Below are positions 17,826-25,315 of a stretch of DNA of 64,000 bases, piece after piece. The position numbers and the translations under genes were made by a program. The stretch spans positions 216,190-280,189 of the forward strand of contig NZ_BMLV01000005.1 in assembly GCF_014645495.1 (NCBI RefSeq), given 5' to 3'. The number at the start of each line of letters is the position of its first letter. The first letter of the stretch is position 1. The stretch comes from Cloacibacterium rupense (GTDB taxonomy: Bacteria; Bacteroidota; Bacteroidia; Flavobacteriales; Weeksellaceae). The notes below the pieces were generated by a model. It did no database searches. It worked only from the letters and a program-made list of their open reading frames with translations, and had not been told where the DNA came from.

Positions 17826-18557
17826 ATGAGAAAATTATTGCTTCTTACTTTCTTTTTAATTTTCACCAATTCCTATTCTCAGGAATATATTTTTGGGAAG
17901 GTTATTTCTGAACAAAATGCTCAAATAGCAGGCGTTTTAATCATCAATATAAATACAGATGAAAAAACATACACTAACAATGAAGGCAATTTTATGATTG
18001 CAGCCAAAAGCAACGACCTTTTGAGATTTGTGAAGCAAAAATTTGATAGAGTTTCTTATACCATAAAACCAGAAGATTTCCAAAAATCTCTCACCATCTA
18101 TATGCAAAAATCTGCTATTGAAATAGAAGAAGTTGAACTAAAAAACAAATTGACGGGAAACCTTAAAGTTGACAATAATAAAGTTGAAAACAAGAAAAAA
18201 TCTAAGCTAAATCTGGAAATAAGTAAAATGAATTTAGAAAATACAGATATTAGAATCCTTTTGCCTAATGCAGGAGAATTTAAACAACCAAAAGGCGAAG
18301 GCTTCTCTATAGGCGCTATAAAAGACAGATGGGATGTTGTAGATATTAACGAAGGTTATTTGTATATTTTAGGAGAAAGTTATTTTGTTGAGGAATTAGG
18401 ACTCAAAAAAGACGAAGTAGCACCTTTCATAGGCTACGTAATGCAAAGTTTGAAATTAAAAAACATCAAAAAGAAAGGGTTTTTCTACAGTGAAGATATT
18501 GCAAAGTTTCAGGTATTGGCAGAAGAAAAAATCAAAACATTTAAAAAGTTAAAATAA
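17826..18557 (+). CDS. Secreted carboxypeptidase-regulatory-like protein, paralogue D
   Basis: A 243-residue family member. Residues 19-115 nearly repeat paralogue C, but the part after KLTGNLKVD is different: a lysine-rich linker, RDRW-like GAIKDRWDVVDIN, then ESYFVEELGLKKDEVAPFIGYV. The end keeps the family theme (YFVxxLGlkkdEi..FI.Y) at low identity. A conserved front joined to a diverged tail suggests duplication with gene conversion or fast C-terminal divergence. Last gene of the tandem set. Confidence 0.7.
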   Translation: MRKLLLLTFFLIFTNSYSQEYIFGKVISEQNAQIAGVLIININTDEKTYTNNEGNFMIAAKSNDLLRFVKQKFDRVSYTIKPEDFQKSLTIYMQKSAIEIEEVELKNKLTGNLKVDNNKVENKKKSKLNLEISKMNLENTDIRILLPNAGEFKQPKGEGFSIGAIKDRWDVVDINEGYLYILGESYFVEELGLKKDEVAPFIGYVMQSLKLKNIKKKGFFYSEDIAKFQVLAEEKIKTFKKLK

Positions 18558-18586
18558 TCTTAAAAATGTTAACAAAATCTTAAAAT

Positions 18587-18603
18587 CTGGCACGAGTTTT
18601 GAA
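18587..18603 (+). promoter_or_regulatory. Sigma-54-like promoter upstream of the SIMPL gene
   Basis: CTGGCACG-AGTT-TTGAA fits the -24/-12 consensus YTGGCACG-N4-TTGCW, with one deviation (TTGA for TTGC). It lies 63 bp before the SIMPL ATG. Confidence 0.5.
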
Positions 18604-18665
18604 ATATTTATTTTACATAAATTTAATCATCTTTTAAAATTCAACCAAAAAACACCTCTCACAAA

Positions 18666-19397
18666 ATGAACAAAAACATTATTGCCATTGCCATAGCATC
18701 ACTAGGTTTCGTAATCGGACTTGGAATATTGGGCAATGCCATCAAAAACCGAAACAAATCTGAAAACACCATTTCAGTAACTGGTTTGGGAACTAAAAAA
18801 TTTACCTCAGACCTCATCACTTGGAACGGAAGTTTTTCAAGAAACGATTTTGAACTTAAAACCGCTTATGATGAACTTCTAAATGATAGAAAAGTCATTG
18901 AAAATTATTTGATCTCTAAAGGAATTCCTAAAAACGAATTGGTTTTTTCTGCAGTAGATATTCAGAAACAATTTAATTATGTTTCAGATTCTAACGGCAG
19001 CAGCCATCAAACTTTTGCTGGTTATCAGCTCACACAATCTATTTCTTTGGAAAGCAAAGATGTCGCAAAAATTGAAAATTTATCTAGAAACATCACAGAA
19101 ATCATCAATCTAGGAATTGTTTTTACGTCTTCTAAGCCTAATTATTTTTATACTAAACTAGCCGAAGTAAAACAAGAAATGATAGCCAATGCTACCAAAG
19201 ATGCCAAGGAACGAGCCGAAAAAATTGCAGAAAACGCAGGCTCATCTCTTGGTAACCTAAAGAAAGCTACAATGGGCGTTATTCAAATTACCGCACCAAA
19301 CTCGAATGAAGATTTTTCTTACGGAGGAACTTACAATACAGAATCTAAAGAAAAAGAAGCAAGCATAACCATAAAACTAGAATATGAGGTAGATTAA
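18666..19397 (+). CDS. SIMPL (DUF541) domain periplasmic protein
   Basis: A 243-residue protein with an N-terminal membrane anchor or uncleaved signal (about 5-24, IIAIAIASLGFVIGLGI). A SIMPL/DUF541 domain follows: ISVTGLGTKKFTSDLITW, AYDELLNDRKVIENYLISKG, then ATKDAKERAEKIAENAGSSL with the C-terminal EASITIKLEYEVD. The family forms periplasmic oligomers linked to oxidative and envelope stress, with no defined enzyme activity. A sigma-54-like promoter is upstream. A terminator separates it from the convergent acetyltransferase. Confidence 0.85.
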   Translation: MNKNIIAIAIASLGFVIGLGILGNAIKNRNKSENTISVTGLGTKKFTSDLITWNGSFSRNDFELKTAYDELLNDRKVIENYLISKGIPKNELVFSAVDIQKQFNYVSDSNGSSHQTFAGYQLTQSISLESKDVAKIENLSRNITEIINLGIVFTSSKPNYFYTKLAEVKQEMIANATKDAKERAEKIAENAGSSLGNLKKATMGVIQITAPNSNEDFSYGGTYNTESKEKEASITIKLEYEVD

Positions 19398-19407
19398 TAA
19401 CCTGATT

Positions 19408-19434
19408 TGGCGGACTATTGTTCGCCATTTTTTT
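19408..19434 (+). terminator. Terminator of the SIMPL gene
   Basis: TGGCGGAC (19408-19415) pairs with GTTCGCCA (19420-19427), loop TATT, followed by T7. It overlaps the last codons of the convergent acetyltransferase gene. Confidence 0.8.
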
Positions 19435-19939
19435 GATACACTACTCCGTAAATGCTTTCTATATTTTGTCCCAAAGTCTCTGGCAAAAAATTGCTCATTA
19501 AAAATAAATGAAGTGAAGATTTTCCCTCACCATAAGAAGGCTGAGTATAATCTTTATCAATGATTTCAAAGCCATTTCTTTGATAAAAACCGACTCTTCT
19601 AGCCGCAATTTCAGACAAAAAATCTGGTTCAGTTTCTAGAATGAGTTTTTCAAATTTTTCTTTAAGAGCCTCTAGAATCTGCTCTCCAAATTTCTGATTT
19701 CTAAATTCTTCTAAAACCTCAAAATGCTCTAAAAAATAAAACCCATCAAGTTCCCAAATTACACAATAACCAATAGTTTCGTCTTCATTATTAATCAAGA
19801 AAACATAAGCATCAGGATTTTCTGCTAAATCTAAAAATTGCTCTTTGCTTCTCCTTTCGTTTTCGGGAAAAGTTTTTTCATATCGGCTAAAAATTTTAGA
19901 AACTTTTTTGCGCGTTTGCAATTCTTCAAACCAAAGCAT
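19415..19939 (-). CDS. GNAT-family N-acetyltransferase
   Basis: A 174-residue GCN5-related acetyltransferase. The fold is read from YVFLINNEDETIGYCVIWEL (beta-4), YFLEHFEVLEEFRNQKFGEQILEAL (beta-4/alpha-3 with the acetyl-CoA pyrophosphate loop RNQKFGEQ, about 99-106) and ARRVGFYQRNGFEIIDK (motif B, NGF). Acceptor substrate is unknown. A period-7 repeat array lies directly upstream. No signal peptide; cytoplasmic. Confidence 0.82.
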   Translation of the reverse strand: MLWFEELQTRKKVSKIFSRYEKTFPENERRSKEQFLDLAENPDAYVFLINNEDETIGYCVIWELDGFYFLEHFEVLEEFRNQKFGEQILEALKEKFEKLILETEPDFLSEIAARRVGFYQRNGFEIIDKDYTQPSYGEGKSSLHLFLMSNFLPETLGQNIESIYGVVYQKNGEQ

Positions 19940-19943
19940 TTTT

Positions 19944-19992
19944 ATTTACGATTTACAATTTTTTATTTACGATTTTTTGATTTTTAATTTCT
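19944..19992. repeat. Period-7 tandem array (ATTTACG type)
   Basis: Seven consecutive 7-mers: ATTTACG, ATTTACA, ATTTTTT, ATTTACG, ATTTTTT, GATTTTT, AATTTCT. The units differ but the register is kept. It fills most of the gap between the acetyltransferase start and the PspC-like stop. Confidence 0.65.
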
Positions 19993-20004
19993 TGAAAAAA
20001 ACAC

Positions 20005-20241
20005 CTACAAGTCAAAAACATTGGGTCTTCTGGTGATAAAAATATCTTTTACCCAAAGTGTAAATGCCATCCCCAAATAAATTAAGAAAAAAACACCTGC
20101 GGTTGCAAACGTAGAATAAATGAAAAAAACACGTAACTTAGAAACAGGAATTCCTAGTCTGCTCCCAAATCTAGTAAGCGTTCCAAACCATTCGTGCTCT
20201 ACTCTATGTCTTAAATCTGTGATAAATTTGGGTTCTCTCAT
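20005..20241 (-). CDS. PspC-domain small membrane protein
   Basis: A 78-residue protein. The PspC-like core is GSRLGIPVSKLRVFFIYSTF followed by a hydrophobic segment (about 42-67) and a charged tail. Small PspC proteins are inner-membrane factors of phage-shock-type stress responses, though no other psp gene is here. Its ATG overlaps the stop of the MazG-like gene by one base (TAATG), so the two are translationally coupled. Confidence 0.75.
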   Translation of the reverse strand: MREPKFITDLRHRVEHEWFGTLTRFGSRLGIPVSKLRVFFIYSTFATAGVFFLIYLGMAFTLWVKDIFITRRPNVFDL

Positions 20242-20567
20242 TATTTCAGTTTTTCATTATTTTGATGTCTATCAAAATCTCTTTCGGTTTTTACTTTCAT
20301 CTTTTTATCAAAAGCGGCTTGTAAATCTACGCCAGTTTGGTTTGCCAAGCACAAAGTTACAAATAAAACATCTGCCAACTCTTCTCCTAAATCCTTGGAT
20401 TTATCAGACTCTTTTTCGCTTTGTTCACCATATCTTCTGGCAATAATTCTTGCTACTTCTCCTACTTCTTCAGTCAGCATCGCCATATTCGTTAATTCAT
20501 TAAAATAACGAACACCAATGGTTTTGATCCATTCATCTACTTGTTTTTGAAGATTTGTGATTTCCAT
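20241..20567 (-). CDS. MazG-like nucleotide pyrophosphohydrolase
   Basis: A 108-residue all-alpha NTP pyrophosphohydrolase of the MazG-like (dUTPase/MazG superfamily) type. The metal-binding acidic residues are seen in LTEEVGEVARIIA (about 31-43) and the paired motif KDLGEELADVLFVTLCLA (about 58-75). Such enzymes hydrolyse non-canonical (d)NTPs to the monophosphates as house-cleaning. It is coupled to the PspC-like gene by a one-base overlap and follows a small coiled-coil membrane protein 10 bp upstream. Confidence 0.85.
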   Translation of the reverse strand: MEITNLQKQVDEWIKTIGVRYFNELTNMAMLTEEVGEVARIIARRYGEQSEKESDKSKDLGEELADVLFVTLCLANQTGVDLQAAFDKKMKVKTERDFDRHQNNEKLK

Positions 20568-20577
20568 TATATTTGAG

Positions 20578-20799
20578 TTACGAATCTTTATTAATTCTAT
20601 TTTCTAAACTTTCTATTTTTGTGTTAAGTTTTTTAATTTCTTCTTTCAATTCTTCTAAACTATTAGAGTTTTTTCCTGCCACTTCTGTATAATTTGCAAT
20701 TCTTTTAAAAAAGAATCTTATTCCAAAATAAATTGCAATTATAATTATTATGCCTAGAAAACCTTCAATTCTTTCTAAAGTCCCTTCCATAGTAGTCAA
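20578..20799 (-). CDS. Small membrane protein with C-terminal coiled coil
   Basis: A 73-residue protein with one membrane helix (about 13-31, GFLGIIIIIAIYFGIRFFF) and a heptad-rich tail, LEELKEEIKKLNTKIESLENRI (about 48-69 in two parts), that should form a coiled coil. Start could be 20799 or the second ATG at 20790. No family recognised. It is likely co-transcribed with the MazG-like and PspC-like genes. Confidence 0.55.
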   Translation of the reverse strand: MTTMEGTLERIEGFLGIIIIIAIYFGIRFFFKRIANYTEVAGKNSNSLEELKEEIKKLNTKIESLENRINKDS

Positions 20800-20856
20800 A
20801 TATAAATTTTATTTTTTATAATAATGATTACATCACATATTACCAGTCAACCATAA

Positions 20857-22257
20857 TTATTGATACGCTCCAATAGTAGGGCTGGTAGTTCTATTTACTT
20901 TTACAATATCTAGCGGAACCAAAGCTGCTGTAGAAACCTTTCCTTTTCCTTTGGCTGGCGAATCTGCTTTTACTCTTAAATTCAGTTTTTGTGTGAAATA
21001 ATTTTCAAATTTTGGTTCTTGATTCTGAAGAGAATTCACCACAGATGGATTTCCATCAAAATTAAACCCTGCATTTTGAGAAGAATATTTCAATAGAGAA
21101 TTTTCTATTAGGTAAGTAAAAGTTTGTCCAGAAATAGGCTTCAACTGCATGGCTGTACTTTTATCAGAATAAACGATAGAATTTTTTAGATTAAAATTTA
21201 AAGCTCCTAATTCTGTACTTGCACCATTTATAAATTCATTAGTTGCATAAATTCCGAAACCAGGCAACGCTCCGTTTAAGTTCCAATAGTTAGCAATCGT
21301 AGAATGTAAAATGTTATAATTTCCACCTTTGAAAATCCCAATACAAGCTTGTCCGCAATTGTTCATTACTAAATTTTCAGCATTTACAGTGGCTTGAACT
21401 CCCATAATCCCGAATTCTTGATTGGTATGAATTATCGTATTTTTGAGAGTAGCAGAAGCTTGATTAAGGTAAAGCGCATTAGTTCCTCCGAAAATTTTAG
21501 TATAATTAAGTTGAGCTGTCGCTCCTTGTTCTAGTTGAATTCCACCCCAGTTTTTAGGTAATGTATCATATCTTGCATCATTTCTGTCACCTCGGAAGAT
21601 GATTTCTTTTCCTAAATTTCCATTGGCTACCAGTTGAGCATTTTTCCCAATTTTCAGATTGGCATCTCTATGAAAATACACTTTAGTACCTTCTGAAAGT
21701 GTGAGAGTTTTACCGTCTGCTACTTTTAAATCGCCATAAATAATTTTGGCTTTATTGCTATTCCAAACGGTATTTTGATTGATAATCTGAGGATTAGTAG
21801 AAGTAGAAACATAAAATTCTGCATCTTGAACCACAGAAAGCAAAGTAAAATGTTGATTTGCGGCAGGAGTTTCTATTTGCACTCTGTCTTCTGCAATAGC
21901 TTCTGTAGCATTAGCTTGAGGAGCTATTTCTACAAAAACATACAAACTGTCTTTCTTACGAAGCGGAACATTGGTAAATTCAGTCCCAGGTTTTCCATCT
22001 ACATTAATTCTGTAAGGAGATGCAGCACCTCCTTCTAAATAAATTCTAGGTATGCTGATGTCTTTATTTTCGGTATTGTATATTTTTACAGCATAAGTTT
22101 CGCTTCTTACTTGGTTATAAACGGTATCAAGAACCAAAGTATCTTGGGAAAATCTCAATTTTTGAGAAGGTGCATCAAAATTAATATCATCTCTATTACA
22201 AGAAATTACAAATAGAGCTAGCCAAAAGCTAAAAAAAAGTAGGTATTTAGTCTTCAT
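20857..22257 (-). CDS. Lipoprotein with right-handed beta-helix repeats
   Basis: A 466-residue protein with a lipoprotein signal (LFVISCN, lipidated Cys20) and an N-terminal beta domain (about 30-150, DTLVLDTVYNQVRSETYAVK). A parallel beta-helix region follows (about 170-440), recognisable by serial short strands with N/G turns such as LNYTKIFGGTNALYLNQAS and TLKNTIIHTN. Family members with this layout are surface or periplasmic lipoproteins often named for a pectate-lyase-like fold, but no catalytic residues can be assigned. It lies alone, divergent from rpmE. Confidence 0.7.
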   Translation of the reverse strand: MKTKYLLFFSFWLALFVISCNRDDINFDAPSQKLRFSQDTLVLDTVYNQVRSETYAVKIYNTENKDISIPRIYLEGGAASPYRINVDGKPGTEFTNVPLRKKDSLYVFVEIAPQANATEAIAEDRVQIETPAANQHFTLLSVVQDAEFYVSTSTNPQIINQNTVWNSNKAKIIYGDLKVADGKTLTLSEGTKVYFHRDANLKIGKNAQLVANGNLGKEIIFRGDRNDARYDTLPKNWGGIQLEQGATAQLNYTKIFGGTNALYLNQASATLKNTIIHTNQEFGIMGVQATVNAENLVMNNCGQACIGIFKGGNYNILHSTIANYWNLNGALPGFGIYATNEFINGASTELGALNFNLKNSIVYSDKSTAMQLKPISGQTFTYLIENSLLKYSSQNAGFNFDGNPSVVNSLQNQEPKFENYFTQKLNLRVKADSPAKGKGKVSTAALVPLDIVKVNRTTSPTIGAYQ

Positions 22258-22356
22258 TGATGAATAAAAATAAGCGTAAAGTTAATGAAAAAACCTGAAC
22301 TCTCTTTAAAAACGAAAAACAAGCCAATTTCTTTCGTAAAAATGTTTAAAATGCTA

Positions 22357-22387
22357 TTTGTCAATTCAAAAAATATTCCTATTTTTG
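22357..22387 (+). promoter_or_regulatory. Promoter of rpmE (TTTG-N19-TATTTTTG)
   Basis: TTTG (22357-22360), 19 bp, TATTTTTG (22380-22387): an exact match to the Bacteroidetes housekeeping promoter. It lies 80 bp before the ATG. Confidence 0.7.
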
Positions 22388-22467
22388 CAGTCTAAAATTT
22401 AAGAATAATAAAAGCAGTGCCATTACACGCTAGTATTATCATTAACAATTAAAAAGAAAACAAAGAT

Positions 22468-22719
22468 ATGAAATCAGGAATCCACCCAGAAAATTATAGA
22501 TTAGTTGTATTCAAGGATATGAGTAATGACGAAGTATTCCTTTGCAAATCTACTGCTGAGACTAAAGACACCATCGAATTCGAAGGTACAGAATATCCAT
22601 TAATCAAAATGGAAATCTCTTCTACTTCTCACCCGTTCTATACAGGTAAAGTAAAATTAGTAGATACTGCAGGTAGAGTAGATAAATTTATGAATAAATA
22701 TAAAAAATTCGCTAAGTAA
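22468..22719 (+). CDS. rpmE: Ribosomal protein L31 type B
   Basis: An 83-residue large-subunit protein of the type B (zinc-free) class: [28 protein letters not shown] and the C-terminal DKFMNKYKK. The CxxC pair of type A L31 is absent; only one cysteine remains. A strong promoter lies upstream and a perfect terminator downstream, so it is monocistronic. Confidence 0.95.
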   Translation: MKSGIHPENYRLVVFKDMSNDEVFLCKSTAETKDTIEFEGTEYPLIKMEISSTSHPFYTGKVKLVDTAGRVDKFMNKYKKFAK

Positions 22720-22746
22720 TTTAGTAGATTTTTCATAATAAATAAA

Positions 22747-22776
22747 AGTCCTTCAAAATTTTGAAGGACTTTTTTT
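22747..22776 (+). terminator. rpmE terminator
   Basis: A perfect 24-nt palindrome (22747-22770, arms AGTCCTTCAAAA) is followed by a T run. A TATTTTTG -7-like box for the next gene begins two bases later (22778-22785). Confidence 0.9.
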
Positions 22777-22875
22777 GTATTTTTGTAAAACACATATAAG
22801 AAAAACATAATATCAATAAAACTTTTATCAAAAAAAATAAAGTTATTATTGAAAACTCTAAACACGAAAAACTCT

Positions 22876-24033
22876 ATGCAACTTATATTCTCTGATGCTC
22901 AATATTGGGGAGAATTTCTTCCGTTGACTTACACCAGACCTGTAGCAGAACTAAGAGCAGGCGTACTTACTTTCTCAGAAAGATGGCAAAAACTCCTAAA
23001 TTCTAATGAAGTATCTTACATCACAGAAAATTATCTTCAAAAGAAATATAAATCTTACGAAAAGACAGAAAGCTTGCTCATTACTCCTAACTTTTTACCG
23101 TCTGATGGAGTTTTAGAACAAATAAAAAATCTACAATTAGGCGAAGCCCTCATCTATGAAAACGAAGTTTTAGCCGCAAGATTAGATATGAACGATTTTT
23201 CTCTTTCGAAAATTGAGAAAATGACAGACATCACCGAAGAATTAGTTTTCTTCAAAAAACATACGGATCTATTTTCTAAAAATGAACAAGCTATAAATTT
23301 TGATTTTGCGTTATTAAGCAAAGGAAAAACTTCAGCTCCTCTGTCTGAAACCAATGGATTTCTGGGAAAAAAAGAAGACCTTTTTATAGAAGAAGGTGCC
23401 AGTATAGAATTTTCTACACTCAACACCAAAACCGGAAAAATCTACATCGGTAAAAATGCAGAAATAATGGAAGGTAGCAATGTACGCGGACCGCTTGCCC
23501 TCTGCGAAAGTGCTAAAATAAATATGGGTTCTAAAGTATATGGCCCTACCACCATTGGCCCTCAATGTAAAATAGGTGGCGAGGTAAATAACTGTGTACT
23601 TTTCGGCTACTCTAGTAAAGCCCACGAAGGATTTATAGGAAATTCGGTAATGGGCGAATGGTGTAATCTGGGTGCTGACACCAATTCTTCTAACCTTAAA
23701 AACAATTATGCTGAAGTAAAACTTTGGAATTACAATACTCATAAATTTGAAAAAACTGGACTTCAGTTCTGCGGAATGATTATGGGAGACCACTCTAAAG
23801 CAGCCATTAACACCCAATTTAACACAGGAACGGTAGTGGGAGTTGGCGCTAATATTTTTAAAACTGGTTTTGCCCCAAATGTCATAGAACATTTTTCTTG
23901 GGGCGGGCATAAAGGAGACGAAAAATTTAATCTGCAAAAAGTCTATGAGGTTGCTGAAAAAGCAATGGCAAGAAGAAATATACTTCTTTCTGAAGAAGAT
24001 AAAGAGATTTTAGAATGGATTTATAATTTGTAA
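22876..24033 (+). CDS. GlmU-like sugar nucleotidyltransferase/acetyltransferase
   Basis: A 385-residue protein of the alternative GlmU family found in Bacteroidetes. An N-terminal nucleotidyltransferase-like region opens QLIFSDAQYWGEFLPLTYTRPVAELRAG. A left-handed beta-helix follows (about 190-350) with hexapeptide repeats such as IGKNAEIMEGSNVRGPLALC. It is thought to give UDP-GlcNAc for envelope synthesis. I chose the ATG at 22876 because the family starts MQLIF; a TTG nine codons upstream (22849) adds an unlikely tail. A terminator follows. Confidence 0.85.
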   Translation: MQLIFSDAQYWGEFLPLTYTRPVAELRAGVLTFSERWQKLLNSNEVSYITENYLQKKYKSYEKTESLLITPNFLPSDGVLEQIKNLQLGEALIYENEVLAARLDMNDFSLSKIEKMTDITEELVFFKKHTDLFSKNEQAINFDFALLSKGKTSAPLSETNGFLGKKEDLFIEEGASIEFSTLNTKTGKIYIGKNAEIMEGSNVRGPLALCESAKINMGSKVYGPTTIGPQCKIGGEVNNCVLFGYSSKAHEGFIGNSVMGEWCNLGADTNSSNLKNNYAEVKLWNYNTHKFEKTGLQFCGMIMGDHSKAAINTQFNTGTVVGVGANIFKTGFAPNVIEHFSWGGHKGDEKFNLQKVYEVAEKAMARRNILLSEEDKEILEWIYNL

Positions 24034-24061
24034 AACATCAAAAATCCTCAATAACAATAGG

Positions 24062-24089
24062 AGTTTCAACCAAAAGTTGAAACTTTTTT
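24062..24089 (+). terminator. Terminator of the GlmU-like gene
   Basis: AGTTTCAAC (24062-24070) pairs with GTTGAAACT (24076-24084), followed by T6. Confidence 0.85.
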
Positions 24090-24098
24090 CATTTCCGA

Positions 24099-24128
24099 TG
24101 TAATATTTTCCCGAACTTCGTTGTCTTA
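24099..24128 (+). promoter_or_regulatory. Candidate ECF-type autoregulated promoter
   Basis: TGTAAT (24099-24104) and CGTTGTCTTA (24119-24128) lie 14 bp apart, 18 bp before the sigma-factor ATG. They resemble the GTAAC/CGTC-type elements of some ECF sigma factors. This is inference; spacing and match are imperfect. Confidence 0.3.
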
Positions 24129-24145
24129 CCTACAGAAGCTAACCT

Positions 24146-24652
24146 ATGAACCAAGAAACATTTAAAAATACAGTCTTTGTACTGAAAGATGAGATGTATC
24201 GTTTTGCAAAACGATTCTTGGTAAGTAGTGACGAAGCCCAAGATTTGGTACAAGACCTGATGATGAAGTTTTGGCAAAAAAAAGATGAACTGGCTGGTCT
24301 TAATGTAAAATCTTACGCTTTGAAATGTGTGAAAAATGAGTGCCTCAACAAGTTGAAACACGAAACGGTGAAACAGAATTTTGCAGATTTCCATATCCAT
24401 CGGAGCGAACTATATAAGATAGAAGTCAATAATCTGAAGGAAAAAATTATTCATTTTATTAATGAACTTCCGGAAAAGCAAAAAATGGTCATTCACCTAA
24501 AAGATGTAGAAGAATATGAGGTCTCGGAAATTTCGGAAGTTTTACAAATGGAGGAAAATGCAGTAAGAGTAAATCTGATGCGAGCCAGACAAAAAGTAAA
24601 AGAACAAATTACACAATTAATGAACTATGAACAAAGACAAATTTCAAGATAA
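24146..24652 (+). CDS. ECF-type RNA polymerase sigma factor
   Basis: A 168-residue group-4 sigma factor with only regions 2 and 4. Region 2 is FVLKDEMYRFAKRFLVSSDEAQDLVQDLMMKFWQK (about 12-46 in parts). Region 4 is INELPEKQKMVIHLKDVEEYEVSEISEVLQMEENAVRVNLMRARQKVKE, a typical helix-turn-helix. It overlaps the next gene by 26 bp. The set sigma/membrane partner/DUF4252 proteins is a common Bacteroidetes arrangement and suggests the two DUF4252 proteins belong to its regulon. Confidence 0.9.
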   Translation: MNQETFKNTVFVLKDEMYRFAKRFLVSSDEAQDLVQDLMMKFWQKKDELAGLNVKSYALKCVKNECLNKLKHETVKQNFADFHIHRSELYKIEVNNLKEKIIHFINELPEKQKMVIHLKDVEEYEVSEISEVLQMEENAVRVNLMRARQKVKEQITQLMNYEQRQISR

Positions 24653-25253
24653 GTACAATGAAATCTTCCAAGAAATAAAGGAAGAAAAAATGGACTGGAA
24701 TTTCGAAGATTTCTTAGCACAAACCAAGGAAAAACCTGAAGGTGCTAAAATAGTTCCATTGCAAAAAAAGTCTAGCAAACAATGGCTCTATATTGCTGCA
24801 AGTTTAGTATTAATCACTGGCTTCGGAATTGTTCTAAAAAATTATTTCTTTGAAAGCACTACAGTGAAACCTACTGAAATTGCCCAAAAAGACAACTCAG
24901 AAAATACCGATAATCTGATTATTGCCCAAACTACCTCGGTAAAATCTGATGATAGCAACTTCCCTACCACTAGAACTGTAAACACCGAACCTATCAAAAG
25001 AAAAAAATCAAAATATAAAAAATCTGTACAGTATTTGGCAAAAAATTCTATGAAAAATCATGACAATAGCGCTAAAGGTGATAATGAAAACATAGAATAT
25101 AACCCCAACTTCGTAATCATCAATGGTAAACCGGTAGCCACAGAAGACGAAGCTATAAAATACACTAAAAATGCAATTGATATGCTTGGCGGAAACATAA
25201 ATACCGCCTTAGAAAAAGCAGAACCCGTGAAACTTTTAACTGTTAATTTTTAA
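24627..25253 (+). CDS. Putative membrane anti-sigma factor
   Basis: A 208-residue protein with a cytoplasmic N-terminal helical part (about 1-48, acidic/lysine-rich), one membrane helix (about 50-68, WLYIAASLVLITGFGIVL) and a periplasmic low-complexity tail. Position (26-bp overlap with the sigma gene) and topology fit an anti-sigma factor. No zinc-binding HxxxCxxC motif is present, so assignment rests on context. Confidence 0.65.
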   Translation: MNKDKFQDKYNEIFQEIKEEKMDWNFEDFLAQTKEKPEGAKIVPLQKKSSKQWLYIAASLVLITGFGIVLKNYFFESTTVKPTEIAQKDNSENTDNLIIAQTTSVKSDDSNFPTTRTVNTEPIKRKKSKYKKSVQYLAKNSMKNHDNSAKGDNENIEYNPNFVIINGKPVATEDEAIKYTKNAIDMLGGNINTALEKAEPVKLLTVNF

Positions 25254-25315
25254 AACAACTACTTATAAAATCGTCTACGATTACATAAGACCTTTAACAA
25301 AATAAACAACTACTT

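Noticed and set aside
22849..22875. TTG start for the GlmU-like protein
   Set aside because: Family proteins begin at MQLIF; the nine extra residues have no support.
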